From positions 1 to 32,377 of the forward strand of contig JBBMKC010234931.1 of NCBI GenBank assembly GCA_037834085.1: DNA of 32,377 nt, in the 5' to 3' direction. Within the stretch, counting starts at the first letter, position 1. Every line of letters begins with the position of its first letter. The notes under the pieces were generated by a model. It had not been told where the DNA came from and did no database searches. It saw nothing but the letters and a program-made list of their open reading frames with translations. Shown one piece after another: positions 1 to 12,951 of the stretch. The DNA comes from Bipalium vagum (lineage: Eukaryota; Platyhelminthes; Tricladida; Geoplanidae). Both the position numbers and the translations under genes were made by a program.

Positions 1-72
<72 letters not shown>

Positions 73-90
73 CATCATCATTATTATTAT
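1..90. repeat. (ATT)n microsatellite
   Basis: An almost pure ATT run fills the first 90 bases, with one TTT interruption near position 45 and an ATC sub-run near 72-80. It lies downstream of the PTPDC1 stop codon and is cut by the window edge, so its true length is unknown. Confidence 0.97.
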
Positions 91-583
91 AGCCCAACAA
101 TATTGAGGGGCTTTTGAGCAACTTTAACATCAACAAATCCAGTAATCAATTCCAATTTTTGAGGTTTTGAAATTATTTTCGATATAATCTGAACCTTAGT
201 GAATCTCCATATAACTATACACTTTACTTTAATTACAAATTATATGATCACCATTTACTTTTTGGATAATATGATTATTAATACATTATATCCTGAGATT
301 CTGAAGAACAATAAAATAGTTGAAAAGTTTTATTAAAATGTAATTGAAGTATGGTTAGAATAATTCCAATAAATCAAACTTTTTATTTAACAGTTGATGG
401 CCAATCTGATCTTTGTTCTTTGGAATTAATTTAAAATAAAATAATTTATTAATGAGTTCCATTCGATTTTCTAAAGAAACAAGTTAATATTTAAAGAAAT
501 AAGTGTCAATCTCAATAATATTTTATTGAAAATTTTAAAACTAAATCACATTAATAGCTACCAAATTTATAAAACAAAAAATC

Positions 584-643
584 TAATATAATAATAATAA
601 CAATAATAATAATAATAATAATAATAAAAATAATAATAATAAG
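584..643. repeat. (AAT)n microsatellite, just past the PTPDC1 stop
   Basis: An AAT run with a few interruptions lies directly 3' of the PTPDC1 stop codon. In the transcript it would read as ATT repeats in the 3' UTR, unless cleavage happens before it. The AATAAA hexamer overlapping the stop codon would allow cleavage just inside or before this repeat. Confidence 0.9.
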
Positions 644-651
644 CATTTCCT

Positions 652-660
652 TCATTTATT
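652..660 (-). promoter_or_regulatory. AATAAA polyadenylation signal overlapping the PTPDC1 stop
   Basis: The last two codons and the stop of PTPDC1 read AAT AAA TGA, so the canonical AATAAA hexamer lies inside the coding end. Whether it is the signal used cannot be judged from sequence alone. Confidence 0.45.
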
Positions 661-3600
661 TATTTGTGAGATTCGCATACATATGACATTTTTTAATATG
701 TTAACAAGATGAGATTTCAATTCAAATGGAAAATCCGAATTTGTATTATGATGTTGAGGAAATTTGACATTCTTATGTGTTAATCTCGAAAATATTATTG
801 CATGGAGATCCCAGATTTCGGATTCATCTAGATTTTGAAACAGGTCAAGGAATTCCATAAACAACGCCAAAGTTCTCCCAACACTCTGAAAATCAAAGAA
901 AATAATTAGATTCAAAAATTTTAAATTTTAATATTAAACATTTTAATATATTTTTAATGTAAAATTCAAAAGAATATTTAATTATCGATATTTGTTGCTA
1001 TTAGGCCACATGAATTTTTAATTTTCAAAATAACAAGATAATAAAAAAAATAATAAAAATAATAATAAAATAAAAAAAAATAATAATAATAAATGCAAAC
1101 TTTAATGATAAAAGAAAAAGCAGAGTAATTTAATTAAAATATTTAAAAGTTAAATAAAATCAATACATTTTTACTTTTTAAAGTTTGATAATACGTATTA
1201 CGTATAATACTGTAAAATTTAAATAATAAAATGACTTCATGAGATTAATTCAATAATTATATAAGTTTTCCACAGGTCTCTGGTCTGTGGAGTTCAGTAA
1301 ATTCAGTTAAATTAATGTTACCATATATCCTTCATAATATCCAAATAATTGACTTGGATCCTTTTCAGTTGCTGCATTAAATTCTTTCTTATGGTATTCG
1401 TTTTTTTCAAAATTAAATGTCATTATGAAATGACCTAACCACAATGAATAAATATAATAATATATCAATATAATAAATATAATTTAATATTTTATTATTA
1501 TTATTATTATTATCACATATTCTACAATTGTAGATTTTTACTAATTATTTCGCTTGATGTTAGAATTCAAATTATTAGTAAAAAAACAGACGCAGATCAT
1601 CTTATTCAACAATTTCTATATCATTCTGCAATTTAAGCAGCTTTTTTGGAGGATCGCATCAACGTACTTATAGTTGTTATAAAAGGATCAATAATTTAGA
1701 AACCACCAACAATTCCAAAACGCACACTAATGGACGATGTTGCTCACTTTGGAAATCACTGAAATAAGTTAATGCAAAAGATATAAAAGTAAATTTTTGT
1801 TTGTAAATTCCATATTTTGTGGTAGAATTAAAGTTTATCTATTAAGCTTTTTGGTGTTAATATGGTCACGTGAAAAATATAAAAGACTTGTGAAAATATT
1901 ATTATTATTAAAAAATTTCTGCTAATATAATAAAAGTCACCGTTTCCAATTTCAAGAACATGTCAATGAAATCCTCGTCATTCCCGATAACCATATTTTC
2001 AATATCTGGATATCGCAAAACGGGAAACTGAAACCAACGAGATTTAATTGTCTCTATCTTTCGACACGATATGAAAGGATTTTACCTTAAGATTGTCCAA
2101 CCAATCGAGAACCAGTTGACAATGCAAATGGATGTCCTTCATTTCATATAGCGTTTTCCATATATCGTCGGTTTTGTTCAGATTTTCCTGGTTTAAAAAT
2201 ATGATTCACAAAATTAAGACATGAACCGTTCATTGATAAAGTACATGTATAAAAAATCACTAAATCTCTTTCGTTTAATTTCAAAAGATACGAGTCTAAA
2301 AGTTATAGGTTACAAATATATTTTAAATATATTATATAGTGAGAAAGAGTTAGTCTTCTGATATAATTAGACGTGCTAATTTGAAATTTCCTAAAAATTA
2401 TATTTTTCATTTGAGGTGGGTCTAGAAAACCAAGGGAATAAATTTCATTTCAAAATCTTTTTAAATTCGTAAATTTACAATGGGTTCTTGCATTAAATAA
2501 TTTTATTTTCAAGACATTTGATTAGTTTCTCTTGTGCCAATTTAAGTATTTCCGTTTTATCACCGATACAGAGATAATTTGAATATCTTACATTTTTTGA
2601 ATCAGATTAAGAAGATAGAAATTAAGACATTAGTGACATTAGTATTAATAATAGAAATAGGGATGTGTACATATCGATATTTTAAGAAGACTAAGAAATG
2701 TCTAATAGGTGGAACGGCTGATGGACAAACAGATTGAAAGAGTGAGAAACAAGTTCCAATGACAAAAAATAAGTGGTCGCTCACCGATTTCAGTAAGAAA
2801 AAAAAAATTACCATAACATGTTTCAGATGCTGTTAATTTGTACTATGGTTTTGCCTATTCAATGATTCATGCTATGGGATATAAAAAATTCTATGCAAAA
2901 TGAATCATTGACAGCTGTCAGATAGGTTTAAAATACTTGAATATTGTTCTCAGTTTCTGTAGATTTTGGTTAAAGACGATGAAACCTAGATCTACCTGCA
3001 CTGGGTTCCTAGAAAGACAGGGCCATGAGCAGTGCGTTCTTTTTAAACATCTAGAGTAAAGTTGCATACAATGTAAAAGAAAACAAAATAATGACAGTTC
3101 TATCCAAAGTCATTATGAAAATGAAACCTAGACTTTTGACAAATCAGATTACTGCAAAAATACGTATCTATTGTTCCTCAACATTCATATAGTTCTGATT
3201 TAGCTTTATATGTGGAACTATGGAAGACTAATCAATTCAACGATTCTATACATCTAATCAAGTTGGAAAAGACTTTGACGTCATGGTTTAAAAACTATCC
3301 TCAGGATTTTTTCCCGTAAAGGATTTAACTGTTGGATTCGAAGATGGCATGTATGTATAGAACGCAACTGAGATTATGTTGAAGACTAGGCTTATGATTT
3401 ATATAGTGTAAATAAAATGCATGAAATATAAATTATTCAACTGACAGCCTTAATTGTTGATGTGTTATAAATGCAGGAGACGTTAACAACTAAAGTCTGT
3501 TGTATTAATTAAGATTATCACGCTAAAATAATAAATTCTTGAAAATTACAAAAATATATGAAATAAATCAATGCAAATATCGTACTTTCATTTCATTCAA

Positions 3601-6600
3601 TATTTCGACATCGATATAAAGAGTTTTGAGGCATTTTAAAATGACCTTAGCACATTTTCTTGTAAAAGGTTCTGAAATAAAAAATACTTAAAATAAAATC
3701 TTTTTAGGTAGTCATTAAGAAGATTTAACTTTGGTTGAATTTTTGAAAAAAATTTTCAATATAATGTTATCTAAAACAAATTCTTTCATAACTTTACTGA
3801 ATCAAATGTGTCACTTCGCCCTTTATATCAAATTATAAAATTATCAAATAAATTGTTTGACCAGGTTCCCTTTGATTCTTTGAAAATCCAAGAAAAGATC
3901 ACCTTTCTTGAAGATAATCTTAACTTTTCAGTCGCTTGTGAAATAACATCATCTGTTTTCTCACATTCTTATCATACGTGATCCATTTTTATTTCTTGTG
4001 AACATATTTTTAAGAAATATTTAAATTTCATTTCTTTTCAACTAACATTCACAAATAGAAATCCTGCTGATTAAATTCTTTTCAGATAATTTTTGATCAC
4101 AAATTTCAAAAATTTTCTTGTAACCAAAAATACTATTATTATCAAAACTATTTGTTGATCTAGTTTGGAGCCTTAGATCAATAAGAGAAAATGAAATGTT
4201 ATACTGGTACTTAAAAAGAAAACACTTTCTAAACATCATAAAAGAATTAAATATTTTCGATTTTCTAGAACTGCTCTCTGATTATCACCTGTCAATAAAT
4301 GCAAACTCAAAGTTTAGGAGAATTCTCTTTCATTATCAACAAAATATTAATTTAATTTCTAATGAGAACTTTGAGGGAAAATTTTGGCAAAAATGTTTAT
4401 ACTCTTATTATGTTTTACAATTAATAACAATAAAATTATTTTCTTTTCTCAAATTTATTATAAATATTGCTTCATAATAACAAAAATACTTTTGAAGCAC
4501 GTTTTTATTCGCTTAATCCATCTGATCAAATGTTGGCGCATAACAAAATTCTCTTTATGGGTTTGAGATGTCTAAATGAAAAGTGGTATTTAAACATTTA
4601 ATAATGCTGACAATAATAATAAATAAACAAAAAAATAAAGAACCACTAATTGTTCAGACTAAAACAAAAAAAGAACTAAATGGAACATAAAACATTTGAT
4701 AGAAAAAATATTTTATACTATCACTATTTAAATTGTTTAAAAGTAAAATTTGATATTTCACAGTGACAGCTTTGAGGAATAACACCCTAAAAATAAAAAT
4801 GAGACTTTTCTTTATTGTCAACACAAAAAATCAACAGATCAATATATTAGATAAAGGTAAACAATATGAAGTCGTTCTAAAATCTTTTATTTATAAAAAA
4901 GTTTACATTTTTTGTTGACCCCAAACCTGACTATGTAGTCCAGTCTACAGTGAACCTCCGACACATTCTCTTGTATATATTTCAGGTCCATTTTTTAAAC
5001 AATAATATATTCTTCGTTTTGGTTTTTGAGATTTTTGGGTACTACAATTCTTATTGTATACAGCTCGCTTCAAATCTACCCATAAACTTCAATTGGTCGC
5101 GCCTCAGGGTCATTTGCCAGATATTCAGGTTTCCCAACAAAGTTCAAGTTCTCATCTCTTAAGTTCTTCAGTGCCTTTATTTCGTAGTGAAATGAGGATA
5201 GATTAAGCCAAAATTCATAATTATGGTGTATCTTGACGAATGGCATGAACGCTTAATGCATTCATTGACGTACACCTCTTTGTTAATTGCCGCTTTGCCG
5301 AAACAAAGTGACTTGAAAACACCTATAGATAAAAAACCTATCCATATAAACATCTTGTCTTCATAGTTTGATTTTAAATGATGCTTAATATTATCTGATG
5401 ATACTGATTTTATTTGAATAATAGGGGCTATCTCCAGCCAGTGTACTATTGAGTAATGTAAAATAGGATTCATCATCTAAAATATTAGGTGTATGCATTA
5501 GTATAAAACTATGTTTTTAATCATTGTTTATATAAATCAACAAATAATCTAAACACAATGTTACTTAAAATTTCGGTAATTTATATTGCATATTTATTAA
5601 GAAAATAAATATTTCGCTTTAATTGTTATATAGAATATCAAAATATTCTGAATTTAGAAATGAGTGACGAAAATATATACTATTGACATTGTATCAGATA
5701 TGAATTTCAGCAAGGAAAAAGTGTTTATGCAGCATCTTAATCCATATGCTTTGTTTTAGGAGAGAAGCCTATTTCTTATAATACATGTAAATATTGATAT
5801 CGCCCATTTAAAGACGGACCTGTTGATGTAAACAGTCTACCACGAACCGGTGATCCATGAAATTGCACCCCGAGACATTGGAAGAACTACTCTGTGAGAA
5901 TATTGCCTACACACAAGAACTTACGAAACAGCTTAGAGTCAACCAAGCAAATGCTAGCAGGCAGTTAATAAGTAAAGAAAAATTCAGAAGGTTGGTAAGT
6001 GGGTGTCATATGAACTCTCAGAAAAAAAAATTTCATGTCGTTTATCAACATGCGCGTCCTTATTAATAGGCAAAGAAAGACTTTCTATGGCAGATCATCT
6101 CTGGAAATGAAAATTAGATTACCTAAGACAATCTAAAGCGCATTCATTCGAGGGTAGACCCCAATATGCCAGCAACTTAAACCGCAAAAGTAAATATTCA
6201 TAACAAAAATATGCTCCTTGGTATTTGGTAGGATATGAGAGGTCCAATTTATTATGATCTTATCAAGATTGGCGAACCAATTAATTCAGAATAATAAAGA
6301 AAAAAGACTTCAATCGAAGGATCGCAGAGGCCAACTTACTGCACGATAATTCCAGACCGCGTGTAGCAAGACTTACGTAGGAGACAATCTCACAATTAGG
6401 TTGGGAAGTACTTCATCATGCGGTTTATTCACCGGACCTGGCTCCTACAGATTACCATCTGTTTAGTTCAATGCAACACTTTTACCCAGTACATCGTTTC
6501 AAAAATGTTATTGAGATTCGAGAATTTCTGGATAATTCTATTGCTTCGAAACCCAGATCATTCTATCGTTCGGGAATTCATCAATTAACTGAAAGATGGA

Positions 6601-9600
6601 AATAAGTGATGGACACAACAACGGATTTTAGTTTGCTGATTTATTTATTATACCTTTGTTATGTAAAAAGAAACTTATTCGCTTTCAAAATATTTTTCTG
6701 TTAAAAATAGACTGATACCTATACATACACCTAATAAAAATAAAATTTATGTATGTCTTGCGAAGATATCGGCATTTGTTTCAGCTGTAATAGTTTCGGT
6801 ATTATTTTTATTAATACACATGATGTCTGTATGTTTCTTTAACATCATTGAAACATACGGCTATAACATTTCAAAGCCTTAACAACTGATTTTTGACAAA
6901 TTCTACAAATATTATTACATTTTTTGCTAACCAATTTTTGTTTGATTTTGTCGCATTTTCCGGTGGACGACCAGTTCCTTTTTTTTCTTTCACAATTATC
7001 ACCATTTTCAACACACGATATTAGCCGATAAACAGTTGATTTTGGTAAGGTTTCCTAAAGGAAAAGTTTGGCAACTAAACTTTTCCCTGAACTTATATTT
7101 TTATTATAAAAATGTGAACACGATTCTTGAGAGTCATTTCTAAAAATGTAATTAATGTAATAATACTGATATTTTTATCTTATTTCTATATATCATTTTA
7201 AACAGCGTGACTTGTTTATCAATTTAGATTAATTTATTGAAGAAAATTATATATTATATTAAGCTACTTAACTTTATAGAAAGTCTCATTTTTTATTTAT
7301 AGAGTGTAGAAAAAAATGTAAAAAATAGAATTTAATAAATTACATTTTTAAAAATGGAATATTGGATTTTGTAATAATTTATTTTGAACATCGAAAAAAA
7401 ACTCACCAAAGGTAGAGGAAAAATTTCATTTGAAGACTTTTCATCTGAAAAGTCAAACCTGAATAAAAATTATTTTAATAAAATCAATTGAGAAATATTT
7501 TATAGTTTTTTTATTTCAGTATATTGGTTTATAAAAGTATGGTTTTCTATTTCTATTATCATTTATAAATTATTTCATCTTTGTTATTATAATTATTATT
7601 AAATTATTAATTAAATTTAAAACTCTTTTTAGACAATAGTTTTTGTTTCATTTTATATACATGAATATAGAAAAATATATTTGATAATGTAAAACTTTTT
7701 ATAGAAACACAAAGTTGTGCTACAATTCGTATCATTAATCTATAATTATATTTGGAACGTTTAAATTTATAAAAATAAATTTTATTGAAAGTTTTTAATA
7801 ATAAGCAAGAAAATAATTACAAGCTTTCATTTTCAGAATCCTGGTCGATCTTCGATAAACTCTTTAGACATAAGAATATGATCTGAAAAATTTAGAAAAC
7901 AATGAAAATATAGTTCAGAAATTGTTTAAATTATTATTAAGCTTCTTATGGCATTGCCAATGGTGAAATAGATATTTTTATTTACATTAGTAATAATACG
8001 TATTATTCTATTAATATAACAGGATTTAGATATTTAAGAAATTAAGTACTCATTTGAATATTCGAGAGATTTGATGTAGACAGCTTTATTTAAATTTTAG
8101 AAGACTTAACTGAAAGACAAGTATTTTCTATGCTAAATATTTTTCATTATTCAGTAATATCTGATTTTCTTAACGTATTTAAATCAAGACATTTTTTAAA
8201 TTATAACTATTTGACTAAATTATTTCTGGATAAAATTATCTTATTTAATTAATCTGATAATTATATTATATTATATTAACTTAATTTTTTATTTTATTGT
8301 TTTTTTATTTTTAAATTGTTTTTCGGTTTATCCGTTATTGATATTAATTTTAGTTCTGCTTTTTCTAAAGCTTTTTCGAGTTTGTTCTTGACGCTTGCAA
8401 ATCTGTTTGAAATGGTATTTTTGATATATTTTTCCTCTTTTTGCTTTTAATTATTTTTTACCATCTCTTTTTGAGTAATTAATTTCTTAGCTGTATAATT
8501 AGTAATTATGAATATTTTCTATCAGATTAAGGATTCTTTATTAATCTTTCTTTAATAAAAATCATTTCTGTCTACCTGTTAATAGTCTGATGTTAACGAA
8601 AATATTAAATAGACTAACCATTTTATTTATTGGTTTTTAGATTTTTTTCCAGAAAACTATTTTTTGAAGTAATAATAATTTTCTTGTTTTTATATAATAG
8701 TTTTTAATTTGTGAATACCTGTTATTTATAATCTTTTGTAATAAAAATATTAATTTTCGTGAAAAGATTTCTTCTTTTAGCCAAATTTGTAACTTTGATT
8801 GATCAAGAATGATATATCAGTTATATAAGTCTCAAATATAAAATTTCATAAATATTTATATGTGAGTATTAAGAGTATAAGAATTAATTGTTAAAAATAT
8901 CAGATAAGAAATTATAGAATTTGACTACTTGTTGAATTTACTCATTTTGTTAAAAATATCTATTGACAACTATTATTTCCCAAATTATTTGAACAGAGAA
9001 TAAGTATAAATATTAATAATTATTTCTTTCATTTAAATAACTAGTTTATAAATTCAAAATAAGTTTACGAGAAGGTGTTTAAGAGACTAGTTTGAAATTC
9101 ACAATTTTTAGGCAGTATTAGAATAAATTTATTTTCATTTTTAAATTATGACAATTTGTTTCAAAACATAAGTTTTAACCTTTGGGACATAATCCAATAC
9201 ATAAGCTTCTTTGCCATGAACAAGTTTTTTCTGACGTCTTACAGCTTCTTGAAGACTAAATTTAGGTTTTGTACCAGATCTAAAGAATGTAATAATACTC
9301 AATTTTAAAAATGTTATCAGGTTGTCATGTTGTAAAAGGAAATACTAAGTTCATTGATTAATTACAATGTTTTAAATGATTTAGACTTTCAATAGTTTTC
9401 TTATATAAGACAATTCAAACTGACAGAAAAATTTTTACTGAACCCAATACAAGGATTAAGTTATTTATCAAATACGTATTTATCCATATTACCTATACAC
9501 TTTTGTCTTTTAATCGGTAATTTGTTGACACCAGTCACATAAACGAATCAATGAACTCCTGGAAGGCCAGTTTTACATTCATAATAAAAAATTCATCAAT

Positions 9601-12600
9601 TTGAAGAAGAAATGGTATTCAGTGGGATCTATGTCAGGTGAGTGTGGAGGGTAATTGGAATTGGAGGGTAATTCCAATTTCAATCCCTGTAATTTTGCTA
9701 CAGTCATTAATACAATTTAGTCTAACATTATCATGCTATAAGATAGGATTTGATCTATTGACTAATATGGTGTTTTTTAAATTCTTCGCATTCTTTTATC
9801 CATTTGATTACAGTATATCTTTGCTTCATTCATGATTTAAAATCATTTAGCTCAAATATAAAAGGTAAAAAATTAGATAAACGGGTTTCACATGAACTCA
9901 ATGTTGGTTTTTGGGCAAAATTCTGATCCATTTTTTGTCACAAGTTTTTTAAATAATATTACATCGAAATGCAATTAATTAAGTTGTTTTTAAATAAGGA
10001 TGAAATCATTTTTAGAAATTCAACTGATTTTAAAACTAGTATATCAAATTCTTTTAATAATTTGGACAGATGATGCTTTTTATAACTGATAAAAATAATT
10101 TATTTGCAAAAATAAAACATTAATAGAAGGGATCATTATTAAAAACTTATATTGGTGGAAATTTTCAATTATTGAAAATATGACATGAGTTTTAATTTTG
10201 ATAATTATAGGGTTATGCAAGTTTATATTTGCATCTAATAAATATTATATAGCAAAAAAATTATAAAAAAAGTCGAGAAAAATAATAAAAATACATTTTA
10301 TTATAGATACATTTTATATAAAAGGTTCCCTTCTACGTGCCTTATCCAACCATTCTCTCATATGTCTTTAAAATCCATGGCATTCTTCGGAATAATTTGC
10401 AGTTGATAGCAATTTTTCCAAAATTTTTCTATTTTCAAATTTCTTTCAACAAATTTTATCCCATTAAATTTTACTTTTATCATCGCAAAAAACTCCTCGA
10501 TAGGATTTAGTTGAGGAGAATATGGAGTTATAAATTTATGTGGAATTCGTTTGTTTCTCAACGTTTCTAAAAGAGCAATTGATTCATGGATGCGAGCGTT
10601 ATCCATTATTAACTTGCATACATGCCACTATAAACATGCACACATGCAAATATAAACTTGCATAACCCTATAATAAATAATAAAAAAAATTGAATTAAAT
10701 ATCTGATACTATAAAGTCCAAAGGAGTAACTCAAATTGTCGGAAGCTGCCATGTTTGCCGATGTCTATGTCGGACGCAAAGGAAAACTAAAAAATGTTGT
10801 AATTCTTGTAATAAGCCCATGTGTGCTGAACACTTGTACAAACTACAGAATATAATTCTTGCTATCAATTAATAAATTACTAATATATTAATATTATTTT
10901 TAGCATTTTGTCTCTATTTTACATTTGTACCTATCCCGCCTTTTATCGACATACTTTGTATTGGTTATTGTTCTGTTGACATAAAATCAATTTATAACAT
11001 GTGGAAATGATGAGAATCGAAATTGTAGAGATGACAAAAAATTCAGATTAATATGACGTCAGGAAAAATAATTAACAATGTTGCAACATGTGAAAAGATA
11101 AATTTGTACCTTTAATCAATTTTAATAATAAAAAGCTTTAATATCTCTATTAAAATTTTTAAGAATCTTTAAATTATAATATTTTTAAAAAATTAATAGA
11201 AGAAACAATTCATTTTTGCAAATTAAATAAATATAAAATTTGTTAAATCAAAATTATAATAAAAATAATTTATGAAATAATTATTAAAATTAAAAATATT
11301 AGAGAAAATTGAAAAAATGAAATTTTAAAATTTATTTTATTTATAGTAATGCATAAATGACTAAGCAGATTCAAGGCCAAATGAAAAAAACCAAAAATTG
11401 AATAAAATTTTGGATGAGCAAATTTTGAATTGAGCAAATTTTTAATTTTGGTTTTAAGTAACTTCAGTTATTTTTACAATAAGGTATTACGAATTACATA
11501 TCTGAAAAACTTCTAAAAATGGAATATATTAATTGTTTGATAAGATACTGATAAACTATCATTACAGTAAAACAAAAAATATGATCTTAGAATTAATAAA
11601 AATAAATTTTTATTAACCTAACTAAAAAATTACATTAATTCATATAATTATTATTAATTTAAATTTTCTGCTTTTTAGTGAAAAGCATTACTGAGTTCAG
11701 GAAATGTTACTAAAAAGTAAAAGTTTAAGGTTACTAAGGAAACCATAATTTATATCGTAATCATCATTATAGCGTCAATATAGTCTATAATTTTGTTTTC
11801 CAATGATAAAGTTGTTTTCGATAAGAATATGTTAATATTGATATTATAATCTTGTGATATTAAGCTCCAGATTTTACATTATTTGGTCATTCAAAAATTT
11901 AATCACATTGTTAATAAAATATGTTAATTTGATTATTTAACAAACTTAAATTTAAAAATTTTAAATTAAAATATATCTTAAATTATTTTAAAATAACTTT
12001 AACATAATTAAAAATTCAACTTTTTTTACTGAAAATATGACAATTTAATAAAATTACTTTATCCAAAAAACCGTTCTTAGTGCTTCAAGATTCTGAGCAA
12101 AGTTTAATATTGTATCAACTTGTAATTTGTTTTGGATTGATCCGCTCCTAGTAATACATAATAATAAATTAATAATACAAATTATTATAAATATAAATAT
12201 AATATAAAAAGATGAAAACTAATAAATATAATTTTATCTTGAAAATTAGATAATTCAGTTTAGAATTCTTTGAATTTCTAGATTCTAGAAGACCGGACTT
12301 ATATAAAAAGAATGATTAAGAAAATTGTTGCTTGCCACTTTTTTTTCTACTGAGATTTTTAATAATAATTTTATCTTTTTAAAAATGAAATTATTTTCTT
12401 ATCAACCTGATAAAATCAAAGAAAGAATAGAATGATTTTGAAAATATTGAGCAATATTATTATTAAAAAATGATAATAATATCATATATTACCTTTTTTT
12501 CCTGACGTAATTGATAGCCTGAACTCCACTTATTCTGTTGTTTAGTGTCAAATAACAGGCAATGACCATTCCAGTTCTTCCTAGAATTTTTCAAAATGAA

Positions 12601-12881
12601 TAAATAATTCTCAAAAACTCTCACCATGACCGGCGTGACAATGAATTGCAATTTTGCCAACAGTCAAACGATGTTGCAATGTCTTCATAATGTCGAACAA
12701 ATATGATATTGGTAAAGTCCCATAATCATCACTAATGGACCGATTTCATCGAATATATTAATTAAAGAATATAAAATATCTATTACCATGGAAAGTTAAA
12801 GTGGTCAACTAAAATGAAAAATAATATTTAACATTATTAAAACTTTTCAAAATCATTTTTGAAAATATTAGAAACAAAATT

Positions 12882-12951
<70 letters not shown>

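Larger units (their letters stand above)
4885..7131 (-). mobile_element. Tc1/mariner transposase relic, split by a nested mariner
   Basis: A minus-strand transposase begins near 7131 with an HTH region (LPKSTVYRLI, then GTGRPPEN) and runs to about 6735. It is then interrupted by a complete mariner (5485-6734). It resumes at 5484 with LDDESYFTLLNSTLAGDSPY (first catalytic Asp block), KEVYVNECIKR, HYEIKALKNLRDENLNFVGK and DPEARPIEVYG (third acidic block), ending near 4885 with SRLDYIVRFGV-like sequence. Reading it requires several frame changes and passes stops, so it is dead. The terminal inverted repeats were not identified. It lies inside the 3.7-kb PTPDC1 intron and is antisense to nothing essential, being on the same strand as the host gene. 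Confidence 0.8.
3672..7406 (-). other. PTPDC1 large intron region holding nested transposons and a missing exon
   Basis: The exon ending at 7407 closes in phase 0, but the exon starting at 3671 needs one base carried over, so coding sequence of length 1 mod 3 must lie between. A weak candidate on the minus strand is 3959-3903 (reads KTDDVISQATEKLRLSSRK, with flanking AG and GT), but it alone does not restore phase. The rest of this stretch is the nested Tc1/mariner pair at 4.9-7.1 kb and AT-rich filler. Confidence 0.5.

Noticed and set aside
2602-2814. 70-codon minus-strand open frame in a PTPDC1 intron
   Set aside because: It does not match any part of PTPDC1 or a transposon, and lies between exons whose phases already join (3586 to 2187).
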